Shown: piece after piece, positions 48,427 to 57,098 of the stretch
Layout of the letters: every line of letters starts with the position of its first letter
Position numbering within the stretch: the stretch's first letter is position 1
Source: DATFVJ01 sp963851085
GTDB taxonomy: Bacteria; Actinomycetota; Actinomycetes; Streptosporangiales; Streptosporangiaceae
NCBI GenBank assembly: GCA_963851085.1
Contig: CAWKNX010000010.1
Location: forward strand, 248,001 to 312,000
Length of the DNA: 64,000 nucleotides
Direction of reading: 5' to 3'
Position numbers and translations under genes: made by a program
The notes under the pieces: model-generated
What the model saw: only the letters and a program-made list of their open reading frames with translations
What the model was told of the DNA's origin: nothing
Database searches by the model: none

Positions 48427-49026
48427 ATGGCGCGCAGTTCCGCACGCACGGTGCCCGCGGCGTCTGTCCCGCAGCGACTGCTCGCCGTTGCGACGCACCT
48501 TTTCGCTGAGAAGGGATTCGAGGGCACCTCGGTACAGGAGATCGTCGACACCGCTGGCGTCACGAAGGGCGCCATGTACCACTATTTCGATTCCAAGGAC
48601 GATCTGCTGTACGAGATCTACCACGGGCTGCTCGCGATGCAGACGGCCCGGCTCGAGCAGATCGCCGCTGGCGGCGGAACGGCGGATGAGCGCCTGTGGG
48701 CTGCGGCGGCTGACGTTATCGGAATCAGTTTCGCTCACATGGACGAGCTGATCGTCTTCTTCCGCTCCATGCACATGCTGTCACGTGACAAGCGGCTGGC
48801 CGTGCGGGCGCAGCGGCGCGGGTACCACGAGCGGTTCCGCGCGCTGGTCGAGGAGGGTCAGCGCGCCGGGCTGTTCAAGCCCGGCCTGCCTGCTGATCTC
48901 GTGGTGCAGTTCTTTTTCGGCGCGGTTCACCAGATCTCCGCGTGGTACCACTCGGACGGACCGCTCCGCGCCGAGGAGGTAGCTGAGTACTACGTCGGTC
49001 TGCTCCTCGACGGCCTTCGAGCATGA
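48427..49026 (+). CDS. TetR family transcriptional regulator
   Basis: 199 residues, ATG with GAGAGG upstream. The HTH is typical: LLAVATHLFAEKGFEGTSVQ, then GVTKGAMYHYFDSKDDLLYE. The C-terminal domain (EIYHGLLAMQTARLEQ...ELIVFFRSMHMLSRDKR) recalls KstR2-like and lipid-responsive regulators. It is divergent from the exported esterase and probably represses both through the palindromes at 48313-48361. The ligand may be an acyl-CoA or a lipid-derived molecule. Confidence 0.9.
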   Translation: MARSSARTVPAASVPQRLLAVATHLFAEKGFEGTSVQEIVDTAGVTKGAMYHYFDSKDDLLYEIYHGLLAMQTARLEQIAAGGGTADERLWAAAADVIGISFAHMDELIVFFRSMHMLSRDKRLAVRAQRRGYHERFRALVEEGQRAGLFKPGLPADLVVQFFFGAVHQISAWYHSDGPLRAEEVAEYYVGLLLDGLRA

Positions 49027-49136
49027 TCACGCCGCCTGCCCGGCGTCCCGCGGATGCCCGCTCCGCGGATGCCCGCTCCGCGGTGTGCCCAAGGCGGTGC
49101 GGCCGGCTGGTGGCCCGTGGTGTGACCGGGGTGGTG

Positions 49137-49206
49137 GCCTGTGGTGCCCAGGGTGGCGCGGCCCCGTGGTTGGCCTGTGGTGCCCAGGGTGGCGCGGCCC
49201 CCGTGG
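49137..49206. repeat. 36-bp tandem duplication
   Basis: Two near-identical units (GCCTGTGGTGCCCAGGGTGG in each, followed by CGCGGCCCC) lie between tetR and the LURP-one gene. Shorter direct repeats of GCGGATGCCCGCTCC occur at 49050-49080. No gene is present between 49027 and 49250. Confidence 0.65.
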
Positions 49207-49250
49207 CGCGGCAGACGTGAGTGACCCGGTGTCGAGTGGATCGCGGCGGG

Positions 49251-49775
49251 TTACCGGTCCGGGTGCGCCATCGTATCGATCACCGCGATAGTGGCCAGGA
49301 TCAGGACGTCGTTCTCGCCTGGCGCCACTTCGACCCCGTACGTGTCGCGGACCCTGAACCACCGCTTGGAAACCTCGGCGACCTTGTCGCCGTCACGCTC
49401 GATCGTGTACTCGTGGTCGACGATGTTGCCCTTCGCGCGCAGGTCGGGGCCGTCTTCGAGCTTGACGACCCAGCGTTCGCGCAAGGGTGTGATCATGGCT
49501 TTTTTGATCACGGCCATCCGGTTGCCGCCCGGATCCTCGATCTCCATGCTGTCTTTGATCCGGAGCATGCGTTCCTGGATTTTGCACAGCTCGTTCCCGT
49601 GCATGTCCTCGAACAGAATCGTCTTGCGGATCCGGAGGGCCTTGCCGTCCAGCTTGAAAACGCGCTCGCCTCGATCGTTCTCGATCACGTAGTCGTCTCC
49701 GATGGAGATCATGCGCTGGCGCATCTGGTAACGCGTGACGTCGCGCCGCTCCTGCCGTCTGTGCCTGCCGAGCAA
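49251..49775 (-). CDS. LURP-one-related (LOR, tubby-like) domain protein
   Basis: 174 residues. The LOR fold is clear: YQMRQRMISIGDDYVIENDR, VFKLDGKALRIRKTILFED, CKIQERMLRIKDSMEIED, then GNIVDHEYTIERDG and VAEVSKRWFRVRDTYGVEVA. The domain is a tubby-like beta barrel; in bacteria its ligand is unknown, with lipid or membrane binding suspected. The TTG start at 49775 is chosen because the MLGRxRRQ...RYQMRQ opening matches homologues; an ATG at 49724 is the alternative. The gene is followed downstream (by its end) by the tetR region and flanked upstream by a repeat element. Confidence 0.85.
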   Translation of the reverse strand: MLGRHRRQERRDVTRYQMRQRMISIGDDYVIENDRGERVFKLDGKALRIRKTILFEDMHGNELCKIQERMLRIKDSMEIEDPGGNRMAVIKKAMITPLRERWVVKLEDGPDLRAKGNIVDHEYTIERDGDKVAEVSKRWFRVRDTYGVEVAPGENDVLILATIAVIDTMAHPDR

Positions 49776-49795
49776 TGTCTGACCCCCGGGTTCTT

Positions 49796-50019
49796 ACTTA
49801 GAGGTGGCGCGAATAGGACTGCTGGGCTCGCGTCGTGCCGTAGGCGCGCGGCAAACACAGTCCCGCATCCCGGCTGGCGGCGTTCTCGCCCTCGACGCGG
49901 GATCCAGGCACGCCTTCGGGCTGCGGCCTGGCCAGCCAGGCGCGGATGACCCGCTCCCGTCGTGCCGCAGGCGCGCACGGGAAGCACAGCCGACGTCCCA
50001 TCCGCGCGACCTCTTAAGT
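49796..50019. mobile_element. MITE-like element, divergent relative of family B
   Basis: 224 bp with imperfect terminal inverted repeats: ACTTAGAGGTGGCGCGAATA at the left and its near complement ending CTCTTAAGT at 50011-50019. The centre shares CCCGCATCCCGGCTGGCGGC and GGCGCGGATGACCCGCTC with the 172-bp elements at 46386 and 53879. A direct repeat around GCCGYAGGCGCGC occurs near both ends. It lies upstream of the LURP-one gene. Confidence 0.6.
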
Positions 50020-50079
50020 GTCCGCTCGGCAGGGCGATTCGCGCCACCCGCGCCGGGTGAGCACCCGGCATTTCCGGCG

Positions 50080-50270
50080 GCGGGGCACTGCCGGCGCGTA
50101 CGCCGGCGGCGGGGCAGTTCTGGCGGCGGGGCACTGCCGGCAGCGGGCCGTGCCGACGGGGCGTTGCCGGCAGCGGGCCGTGCCGACGGGGCATTGCCGA
50201 CAGCGGGCCATGCCGACGTCGGGGCTCCCCGGCGGCGGGGCGCTCCCGGCGACGTGGCGCGGCGTCCGCG
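50080..50270. repeat. Minisatellite upstream of the SDR gene
   Basis: Units built on GGCGGGGCACTGCCGGCAGC and GGGCCGTGCCGACGGGGC recur with substitutions. No gene is supported between 50020 and 50332; open frames across the repeat are an effect of its composition. Confidence 0.6.
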
Positions 50271-50332
50271 AGACTGGATGTCGTCTGGCGTGGGCGGCCA
50301 CCGGCCGCCGCGACGAGGAGGAGGCGGCGCGG

Positions 50333-51088
50333 ATGCGTTTCGCGGGCAAGACCATCGTCGTTACCGGCGCGGCCGGTGGGCTCGGGTCGGTCATGGCCGC
50401 GTCGTTCGCGGCCGAAGGTGGCAGCGTCGCGGTCGTCGACCGCCCGGGCAGCCCGGGGGCCGCGGTCGCGGCTGAGATCAATGGGGCCGGCCACGCAGGC
50501 AGTGCCTTCTTTGTCGAGTGTGACCTCGCGGACCTCCCGGCGGCCGCCGCTGTGATAACAGGCATCGGGGCCCGGCATGACGGCGTCGACGTGCTCGTGA
50601 ACAACGCGGCCATCTACCCGAGCAAGGCCGTCGGCGAGTACACGATCGACGAGTGGCAACACGTGCAGCGGACGAACGTCGACGCGGCTTTCGTGTGCGC
50701 TCAGGCCGTGCTGCCCGCCATGCGCTCGGCGGGATCGGGGCGGATCGTGAACATCTCCAGCATCACGTTCTTCGGCGGGCTGGCGCGGCTCGCGCCATAT
50801 GTCACGTCGAAGGGGGCGCTGGTCGGGCTGACCCGGGCACTGGCGCGCGAATGCGGCCAGGACGGCGTCACCGTGAACACGGTCGCCCCCGGCGCGTTTC
50901 CCACCGCCGCCGAGGAGATCCATCCAGATCCGCAGGGCTACAACGCGTTCGTCCTCAACCAGCAGTCGGTCAAGCGACGGGGAATACCCGAGGATGTCGC
51001 GAACGCGGTGCTCTTTTTCAGCGCGCCTGAGACGTCCTTCATCACCGGTCAATTGCTCTGCGTCGACGGCGGCTGGGTCATGCACTGA
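50333..51088 (+). CDS. Short-chain dehydrogenase/reductase
   Basis: 251 residues from ATG 50333 with GAGGAGG upstream. Classical SDR motifs are intact: TGAAGGLG (cofactor loop), VDVLVNNAAIY, catalytic Ser in NISSITF, Tyr and Lys in YVTSKGALVG, and the C-terminal TGQLLCVDGGW. The VVDRP segment after strand 2 has Asp at the position favouring NAD(H). The substrate is unknown. It is monocistronic, preceded by a minisatellite and followed by a gene-free stretch. Confidence 0.9.
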   Translation: MRFAGKTIVVTGAAGGLGSVMAASFAAEGGSVAVVDRPGSPGAAVAAEINGAGHAGSAFFVECDLADLPAAAAVITGIGARHDGVDVLVNNAAIYPSKAVGEYTIDEWQHVQRTNVDAAFVCAQAVLPAMRSAGSGRIVNISSITFFGGLARLAPYVTSKGALVGLTRALARECGQDGVTVNTVAPGAFPTAAEEIHPDPQGYNAFVLNQQSVKRRGIPEDVANAVLFFSAPETSFITGQLLCVDGGWVMH

Positions 51089-51309
51089 CCACCCGGCCCG
51101 CGAGTGCCGCCATGATCGCAGCGGACTTTGGGCAACATGCCGTCGCACTTACCGGGGCGGAATGCCGGCAACGGCACCACCCGCCCCCGCGCCGGCGAGA
51201 TCACCGCCACCGGCGCGGGGCCGCCCATCATCACCCCGCCCAGTCCGGCTGGCTCCGTTCCGTGCTCACCGCGCGTGGGCGCGGCGGCATCCGCACCGGG
51301 CCCCGCCCG

Positions 51310-51364
51310 CGCCTGCCTGCCTGCCTGCCTGCCTCCCTCCCTCCCTCCCACCCACCCACCCACG
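51310..51364. repeat. Tetranucleotide tract in a 739-bp gap
   Basis: A run of CCTG units changes into CCTC units and then CCCA units. The gap 51089-51827 shows no other supported gene on either strand. Frames reading through the tract are low complexity. The last part (about 51700-51827) presumably holds the promoter of the ferritin-like gene. Confidence 0.7.
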
Positions 51365-51827
51365 CCCGGGCGCGGGCTCCCGCCGCACTCAGCCACGCGC
51401 CGCCGTCCCGGCCCCACCGACCTGCACCGACAACTTCTGCGACCAGGCCAGCGCGGGATCCGCGACCGCCCGGCGACTCCCTGTAGCCTGCACCGTGACG
51501 GTGTCTCTTCCTCGGACCCGATACGGGCCTACGCAATTCGTATTCTCCCAGGTCAAAGGCACCTTTCACTGTCACGACGCCCTTCGGAGTCATGATCATA
51601 AGAGCCTGTGCGAATACCCCAGGTTGACCAGCGAGCGTCGGTACCCAGCGCGTGGCCGGGCGATCGTCCGGGTGGGTCACCGGCTATCCAGACCCGCTCG
51701 TCCATGGCCTTCCCGATGGTTGCCTACCACTGCGGGATCAAGCGTGCGCATGATGTCAGGAGCCTCACCTTGGTCGTTGGTGGGCCTGGTCAGCACGCAC
51801 GAGGACATCGGAGAGATTGGAGCACAC

Positions 51828-52265
51828 ATGGAGCACGACTACGACGCGACACTGAAGGTATTGAACGAGATCGTTGAGCTCGAACTGGCGGGAGTTGTGC
51901 GCTATACCCAGTTCTCGCTCATGATCTTCGGTCACGCACGGATTCCCATCATGAACTGGATGCGCGAGCAGGCACTGGAGTCGCTCGCCCACGCCACACA
52001 AGCGGGCGAAGAAGTGACGACACTCGGCGGAAACGTTTCACTAGGCATCGGCGAGCTCGAGGGTACCTACCCTTCTTCGATCGACGGCATGCTGCTGGAG
52101 ATGCTCGGGCATGAGCGCCGTGCTGTCGATCTGTACCGCAAACTCCTGGCACTGACCGAGGGGCACAATGTGTCACTCGAAGAGCTCGCACGCCAGATGA
52201 TCCGCACTGAAAAACTGGACGTCGCAGAGATCGAGAAGATGCTCCGGAAGCCGGACGACGTATAG
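51828..52265 (+). CDS. Ferritin-like (bacterioferritin-type) di-iron protein
   Basis: 145 residues starting at ATG 51828, with GGAG 7 bases upstream. The four-helix ferritin pattern is visible: LNEIVELELAGVVRYTQFSL, a second helix WMREQALESLAHATQAGEEV with the ExxxH type ligands, and MLLEMLGHERRAVDLYRKLL with another ExxxHE-like pair. These acidic/His residues form a di-iron site; whether it stores iron, protects DNA or is catalytic is uncertain. The haem Met of true bacterioferritin is not obvious. The gene stands alone. Confidence 0.75.
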   Translation: MEHDYDATLKVLNEIVELELAGVVRYTQFSLMIFGHARIPIMNWMREQALESLAHATQAGEEVTTLGGNVSLGIGELEGTYPSSIDGMLLEMLGHERRAVDLYRKLLALTEGHNVSLEELARQMIRTEKLDVAEIEKMLRKPDDV

Positions 52266-52650
52266 ACCTAGATCATTCACGCTGATCCACGACTCCATGA
52301 TCTCAATGGCAATGGTCCAGACGGGGCTCGGGTGGGCGCCGGTTCACGGTCCGGCCGGGTGGTGCTGGTGGCCGGGACGCTGGCGAGTGCCTCAAGCGCG
52401 GTGTCAGGGCCTGGAGGCGGTCGCAGGCGCCGGCGAGGTCTTGGGCCCGGTCCGTCACGGTCCCTTACGTCAGCCGCACAGCCCCCGCACAACCCATCAC
52501 GGGCCGTGAGGCCACTATGCCGCCGCTGTGACCCCACCACCCCGGCCAGCACGCCCCCGCCCACCTGTACCAACGCCGGTCGCCGGCTCGGCCGCAGCAC
52601 AACAGGTCAAGGTCAAGAACAAGGTCAGAAGAACTTTCCCGCCGCGCGGT

Positions 52651-52764
52651 AAGTTACCCCGATCATGAAAGCCCGGCGCTGCCCGGCCCAGGCAATGCCG
52701 GGCTTCATGATCGCGGTAACTTCTCGGCGATATGTGCGGAAAAGTTACCGCGATCATGAAAGCC
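52651..52764 (+). repeat. Palindromic dispersed repeat family A, copy 3 (compound)
   Basis: A full hairpin of family A (arms 52701-52725 and 52739-52764) in the same orientation as copy 2, preceded at 52651-52684 by an inverted partial copy (AAGTTACC, GATCATGAAAGCC). Copies 2 and 3 also share about 40 bases to the right (GTGGGTCAA, ATATTGACAG). It lies between the ferritin-like gene and the PTH2-type gene, which converge here. Confidence 0.8.
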
Positions 52765-52894
52765 GCCGTGGGTCAAAGGCGATGGTACATATTGACAGCC
52801 GTGGGGGTAGTGCCCCTACGGCCCATTCATGTACTAGGCCGCAGCTGATCTTGACACCCGATGGGTCATCGTGTGGTCCGGCGCCGCCGGTGAC

Positions 52895-52946
52895 CCGTGA
52901 ATGTGGCATTACGGGCCGCATACGACCAGTAATGCCACATTCACGG
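52895..52946. repeat. Perfect 18-bp inverted repeat
   Basis: Arms CCGTGAATGTGGCATTAC (52895-52912) and its exact complement (52929-52946) enclose a 16-base loop. The sequence is lower in GC than its surroundings. It may be a terminator, an insertion-sequence end or another repeat family; no transposase is near. Confidence 0.7.
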
Positions 52947-52954
52947 CAAATGAT

Positions 52955-52998
52955 TTTAGGAGAAGCCTGACGGTAGTTTAGGAGAAGCCTGACGGTAG
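52955..52998. repeat. Two exact 22-bp tandem units
   Basis: TTTAGGAGAAGCCTGACGGT plus AG occurs twice in direct succession, 8 bases after the 18-bp inverted repeat. The remainder of 52999-53130 shows no supported gene. Confidence 0.8.
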
Positions 52999-53130
52999 AT
53001 ATTGCAGGCGGGCCCTGGCAACATCAAGAGGCCACTGAGGTTGCGAGCGGATAGAGCTGCCGACGGGTGGTGGCAGGACGGCCGAGGATGCGCGATGAGG
53101 CGGCAGATCGCGGCATAACGTCCACCGCTA

Positions 53131-53808
53131 TCAGCAAGACCGGAGCGCTGGGTGGTCGGCGACGACCGTGCAGGAACCCGGAGCCACTTCGGTGAACCCA
53201 CCGTCACGGACGAGCGGCAGATCACTTTCCACGAGCATTGCCCAGCGCTGCGCCGTCGCCGTCCGAACCGCGAGCGCGAAGCCGGAGGCCAGCCAGCCGT
53301 CGCGGGCCTTGCTGGGCAGCCGCCACCACGCTAGCTGCGCGCCGTGGCCGACCTGGGCCATCGCCTTGCCCGCCGTCATCTCGAGGCCAGGGTTCAGCCA
53401 CAGCACGGGCGTTGCGGGATCTGGCTCGGGCGGGGGTGCGGTATCCGCCAGATCGGTACCAGCGACCTGCAGCCTGGCCAGGTCGGCGGGCCATTCCTCG
53501 ACCGGAACCGGAGGGTGGACCCGTACCTCGGCAGTCCTCCATGTGACGGTGATACCTGGGAGGGCCACCGCCCGCTGCCAGCCGGCGCCCCTGCCGCGGC
53601 GTACGACTTTTCTGATCCGGCCCGCCTCCCAGGCACGGACGGGCTCCGCCCAGTCCCCTTCCGTTGAACGTGGGTCACTCAGCAGCGTGAGCACCGCCCG
53701 CCCGGCCGCCTCGAGCGCATCGGTCCGCTCGGGCGGCGATGCCCGCTCGACGCGTACCACAAGCGGCAGGACGAGATGGGGAGCGGAGTCGCGGTCAGGG
53801 ATCGGCAT
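53131..53808 (-). CDS. Peptidyl-tRNA hydrolase Pth2-type domain protein
   Basis: 225 residues from ATG 53808. The N-terminal two thirds (LVLPLVVRVERASPPERTDA, RAWEAGRIRKVVRRGRG, ITVTWRTAEVRVHPP) resemble an actinobacterial Pth2-associated domain. The C-terminal part has VLWLNPGLEMTAGKAMAQVG then HGAQLAWW, the Pth2 core with the catalytic-site Lys/Gln/Gly-His pattern. Pth2 releases peptides from peptidyl-tRNA in archaea and eukaryotes; actinobacterial relatives are of unproven activity. A longer reading to 53946 adds a segment that does not look conserved. Confidence 0.65.
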   Translation of the reverse strand: MPIPDRDSAPHLVLPLVVRVERASPPERTDALEAAGRAVLTLLSDPRSTEGDWAEPVRAWEAGRIRKVVRRGRGAGWQRAVALPGITVTWRTAEVRVHPPVPVEEWPADLARLQVAGTDLADTAPPPEPDPATPVLWLNPGLEMTAGKAMAQVGHGAQLAWWRLPSKARDGWLASGFALAVRTATAQRWAMLVESDLPLVRDGGFTEVAPGSCTVVADHPALRSC

Positions 53809-53878
53809 GGGCGCGCCTTCGCTGCTCCTCACCCGTACAGAATCCCAGCCGTGGGCGCCCCGGCAGGGTGCGGGGTGG

Positions 53879-54050
53879 CTAGGAGGCCGCGGAACAACAC
53901 CTGCCCGGCTCGCGTGCCCCCGCATCCCGGCTGGCGGCGTTGTCACCCTCGCCGTTACAAACCGCTGGTAGCGGCCTCGGGCTCCGCCTTGCCAGCCGGG
54001 CGCGGATGACCCGCTCGCTGATCGGACGCCGTTGTTCAGCGGCCGCCTAG
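53879..54050 (+). mobile_element. MITE-like element family B, copy 2
   Basis: 172 bp with 20-base terminal inverted repeats matching at 18 of 20 positions (CTAGGAGGCCGCGGAACAAC at the left; the right end is the complement of CTAGGCGGCCGCTGAACAAC). The interior nearly equals that of 46386-46557. It is non-coding and would need a transposase from elsewhere. The adjoining 54051-54331 is a GC-rich, internally repetitive stretch with no gene. Confidence 0.8.
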
Positions 54051-54331
54051 GCAGGCGGCAGGTCGCCCGGCAGGGCGGGGTTCAGTGCCCGGGGCGGGCG
54101 GCCAGTGGCGCGGGGGCGCTGCGGTCGGCAGCGCGGGTGGCTGGGCAGGGCGCAGGGTGGTGGTCGGCAGCGCCGGGGCGCTGCGGCAGGGGAGTGCGGG
54201 TGGCGCGGCGGGGTCCAGCGCGCGGTCCGGGCGGCCCGTGGCGCGGGGACGGGTGGCTGGTAGGGCGCGCGGGTTCAGCGCGCAGGATGGCGGCCGGCGG
54301 CGCTGGGGCGGTGCGGGGCACGGGTCCCGGC

Positions 54332-55069
54332 TCAGACGTGGACGAGGCAGCCGCGACTGGTCAGGTCCTTGACGACAGGCGACCCTTCGTCGATCGGATT
54401 CCAGCGCAGATCCAGCTTGTCGAGCTCTGGCACCTCGGCAAGCTCGGATGGCAGGGCACTGATGTTGTTCTGGCGGAGGTCAAGATGACGCAGCCTCGGC
54501 AGTTCACACAAGGCCGGGGGAATCTCCGCAAGCTGATTGTCGCGGAGGTCCAGGTGCCGAAGTTCGGACAGCCCGGCCACCGCTGGGGTCACCTCGGCGA
54601 GCCGGTTTCCGCGCAGATGCAGTTCTCGCAGCGCGGAAAGCCGGCCGATCTGTTCAGGCAGGTACGTAAGCTCGCACCGGTCGAGCCGGAGTTCGAGCAG
54701 CCGCAAGCAAGATCCGATCGGAGCGCCGAGTTCCTCGAGCGGATTGCCTGAGAGGTTGAGATAGCACAGCCTGCGCATTCCGGTGATCACGCCGGGGACC
54801 TGGCCGAAGCGATTGTCGTGCAGGTAGAGGTAGCGAAGTCTCGACAGCCCCGCCGTCTGGCGGGGCAGTGCCCGCAGCGCGTTACCTGCGAGGTCGAGAA
54901 CCTCCAGCGCCTCGAGGTTGCCGATCTCCCCTGGCAGGCGGCGCAGATTGTTGCCATGCAGCAGCAGCCGCACGGCATCCCGGTCGGCCGCCGTGGGCGT
55001 CCACGCCACGAGGCCGCGCTTTCCAAGATCGATTACTCCTCCGGGTTGCATCCCGCCACAATGCCGCAT
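54332..55069 (-). CDS. Leucine-rich-repeat protein
   Basis: 245 residues with about eight LRR units of 22-23 residues, for example LRLLLHGNNLRRLPGEIGNL-type, LEVLDLAGNALRALPRQTAG, LRYLYLHDNRFGQVPG, LCYLNLSGNPLEELG, LRELHLRGNRLAEV, LRHLDLRDNQLAEIPPALC and LDKLDLRWNPIDEG. The pattern LxxLxLxxNxLxxLP is the plant-like/bacterial cytosolic type. No signal peptide or membrane helix is present. Such proteins bind partners; the role here is unknown. It ends CLVHV. It is upstream-flanked by the K+ channel on the same strand (58 bases), possibly co-transcribed. Confidence 0.85.
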   Translation of the reverse strand: MRHCGGMQPGGVIDLGKRGLVAWTPTAADRDAVRLLLHGNNLRRLPGEIGNLEALEVLDLAGNALRALPRQTAGLSRLRYLYLHDNRFGQVPGVITGMRRLCYLNLSGNPLEELGAPIGSCLRLLELRLDRCELTYLPEQIGRLSALRELHLRGNRLAEVTPAVAGLSELRHLDLRDNQLAEIPPALCELPRLRHLDLRQNNISALPSELAEVPELDKLDLRWNPIDEGSPVVKDLTSRGCLVHV

Positions 55070-55127
55070 TCCCGATGACGTCGAGGGCGGCTTGCAGCAG
55101 CCGCCAGATTAGGCTGACGCGCAGCCG

Positions 55128-55994
55128 CTATGGATCGGTCGTAGCGTCAGCGGCGGCAGGCGCTTCGCCGCTTGACCGGCGGCGGGCGCTGCGCCACTTG
55201 ACCGGCGGCGGGCGGCCGGCCCGTGGCCGTACCCCATTGCGGCGCGGGTTGGCATTCCGGGGCTTGGCCGGGCCGGCCGTGGGAACACCGGTATTCGCCG
55301 GCTCGGCTGTAACGCTGCGGCGGGGTCCACGGTAGGAGGCGACCAGGCGGGCGATGAGCGTGGCCAGGAAGATCTGGCCGCCCATCGCCTCCATGACGGC
55401 GACGGCGCGTCCGCCGTTCGTGCCGGCCGTGAAATCTCCGTAACCGAGGGTCGTCAGGGTGGTGAAGCTGAAGTACTGGAACGTCCTCGTGTTGGCCGGA
55501 GACCCGGCGGAGAAGAACTGCGCGGACTCCAGCCGGGACATCGCGGCGTAAATGGACGCGAACATCAGCCCGATGATCATGTACGCGCTCACGGCGCCGT
55601 AGATGCTCTGCAGGGACACTGTGGGCTTGGTCAGGACTCGTCGCAGGATCACGCCGACGGTGAGGAGCAGGACGAGCGCGGTCCATATGTCGCCGATGCC
55701 GAGGGCGATGTCGGTGGCGTGGGTGATTACCAGCACGATCACGGTGGCGCTGCCCGCCAGCGTGATGCCCATGATCAGCTGCATGGTCCGCTTGTGCACC
55801 CCGGACGTCCGCAACGCGAGCAGCAGCGTCAAGAGAAACAGCAGGGTCGCGGCGGCGCTGGTGTAGTTGGTGGTGGTGAACGCCGAGATCACATAGCTGA
55901 AGACGAGCAGGAGCAGCAGGAGCCCATAACGGTCGCCGCGCCTTTCCAGCATGTGCGGCAGGCGGGCGGCGTGCTCACCGGTGTCCGCGGCCAC
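55128..55994 (-). CDS. Potassium-channel-type ion channel
   Basis: 288 residues, GTG start, six hydrophobic segments, then the pore loop TTLTTLGYGDF, giving the K+ selectivity filter TLGYGD, and a last helix. The N-terminal voltage-sensor-like helices lack an evident series of arginines in S4. The C-terminal 60 residues are a Pro/Arg-rich tail. It probably forms a tetrameric K+ channel. It reads toward the LRR gene (58 bases apart), so the pair may be one transcript. Confidence 0.85.
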   Translation of the reverse strand: MAADTGEHAARLPHMLERRGDRYGLLLLLLVFSYVISAFTTTNYTSAAATLLFLLTLLLALRTSGVHKRTMQLIMGITLAGSATVIVLVITHATDIALGIGDIWTALVLLLTVGVILRRVLTKPTVSLQSIYGAVSAYMIIGLMFASIYAAMSRLESAQFFSAGSPANTRTFQYFSFTTLTTLGYGDFTAGTNGGRAVAVMEAMGGQIFLATLIARLVASYRGPRRSVTAEPANTGVPTAGPAKPRNANPRRNGVRPRAGRPPPVKWRSARRRSSGEAPAAADATTDP

Positions 55995-56296
55995 GCCAGC
56001 TCATTATCGGTGTACACGCGTCCCACCCGGCTGCGTGCCGGGGAACCGAGGCCTGTCTCATAGCCCCGTCCCTCCGCTGGCTCATCCCAGGCTGGCTCAT
56101 CCAAGAGTCGTTGGCGCCGTCGCGGTCGGGCGTCACCCAGCAGGGGTGATCCGGTCGTGGCCCGCACAGCGGAGCATGTGAGCATGACCATCCCCTACGG
56201 GTGGCGTGGCCAGGCCGCATTCAAGCGAGTGTCAGAGGAAAGCCAACAGCCCCCAGGGCTTGCCCCTGACCATGGGTGATCGAGAGGAATCTGATC

Positions 56297-56653
56297 ATGA
56301 CTGCCGACACAGCCGACGTTGACCAGGCCACGCAAGACGCGCTGGCCAGCATTGTCCTGGGTGATCCGAGCGTGCTAGAGGATGCCCTGGAACTCCGTGA
56401 GATGGCGCAGGAGCGGAGCGGTCTGGACCCACGCACGTTCGCGCTCGTGAAGATCGCCGCTCTGGTGGCTCTCGACGCCCCGCCCGCCTCGTACCTGTGG
56501 CAGGTGCCGAACGCCTTGGCTTCCGGGGCGACACCCGGGGACATTCTGGGTGTGCTGCGCGCGGTCGCGCCGCAGGTGGGCGGGCCCCGCGTCGTTGGCG
56601 CCGTACCCGAGATCATGCTCGCCCTCGGATTGTCCCTGCCGGACGGCGTCTGA
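56297..56653 (+). CDS. Carboxymuconolactone-decarboxylase-like protein
   Basis: 118 residues from ATG 56297 with GAGAGGA 9 bases upstream. The helical CMD core is seen in RSGLDPRTFALVKIAALVAL, SYLWQVPNALASGATPGDIL and VLRAVAPQVGGPRVVGAVPE. Unlike AhpD it contains no Cys, so a peroxidase-reductase role is unlikely. Its partner 29 bases downstream is a small SHOCT protein, and both probably form an operon. Function unknown; the family is often found with stress genes in actinomycetes. Confidence 0.8.
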   Translation: MTADTADVDQATQDALASIVLGDPSVLEDALELREMAQERSGLDPRTFALVKIAALVALDAPPASYLWQVPNALASGATPGDILGVLRAVAPQVGGPRVVGAVPEIMLALGLSLPDGV

Positions 56654-56682
56654 CGGCGCTGAGACAGAAAGGGGAGAGGGCC

Positions 56683-56991
56683 ATGTTCCGACGACGTCCG
56701 CTCATGCGTGCTGCCGTAATCGGCGGTGGCGCGTATGTCGCGGGTAAGCATGTCGCGAATAAGTCGGCACAGCAGCAGCAGTCCGAGGCCGAGCAGGACG
56801 AGCGCATCAGCGACCTCGAACAGCAACAGCAGCCGCCACCGGCGCCAGCCGCCCCTGCGGCGCCCGCCGCGCCCGCACCGGCCGAACCGTCGATGTACGA
56901 CCAGTTGAACCAGCTTGCCGCGCTGCACGGGCAGGGTGTCCTGACCGATGACGAGTTCAGCGCCGCGAAGGCGAAGCTGCTCGGCACCTGA
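56683..56991 (+). CDS. Small SHOCT-domain protein
   Basis: 102 residues; the start has a strong GGGGAGAGGG site. The N-terminal RRRPLMRAAVIGGGAYVAGK could be a short membrane-associated or glycine-rich segment, followed by Gln-rich and Pro/Ala-rich linkers. The C-terminal SHOCT motif is YDQLNQLAALHGQGVLTDDE then FSAAKAKLLG. SHOCT domains mediate oligomerisation or membrane association. It follows the CMD-like gene by 29 bases and is closed by a perfect hairpin. Confidence 0.85.
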   Translation: MFRRRPLMRAAVIGGGAYVAGKHVANKSAQQQQSEAEQDERISDLEQQQQPPPAPAAPAAPAAPAPAEPSMYDQLNQLAALHGQGVLTDDEFSAAKAKLLGT

Positions 56992-57020
56992 ACGACAGCT
57001 CCTGAACCCGCTGGGGAAAC

Positions 57021-57055
57021 GGGCCACGGCGCCGGAGCCCGGCGCCGTGGCCCGC
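57021..57055. terminator. Strong hairpin between convergent genes
   Basis: A perfect 16-bp stem (57021-57036 with 57040-57055) and 3-base loop, 30 bases after the SHOCT stop and 44 before the DUF1269 stop. It lies between convergent genes and can end both transcripts. There is no U-tract. Confidence 0.7.
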
Positions 57056-57098
57056 CCGCGAGGCGTGATCGGTTGTTATCCGGCAGCGAGATCGCTTG

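Noticed and set aside
52956..53225. 89-codon minus-strand gene
   Set aside because: It overlaps tandem repeats and the end of the PTH2-type gene, with no domain.
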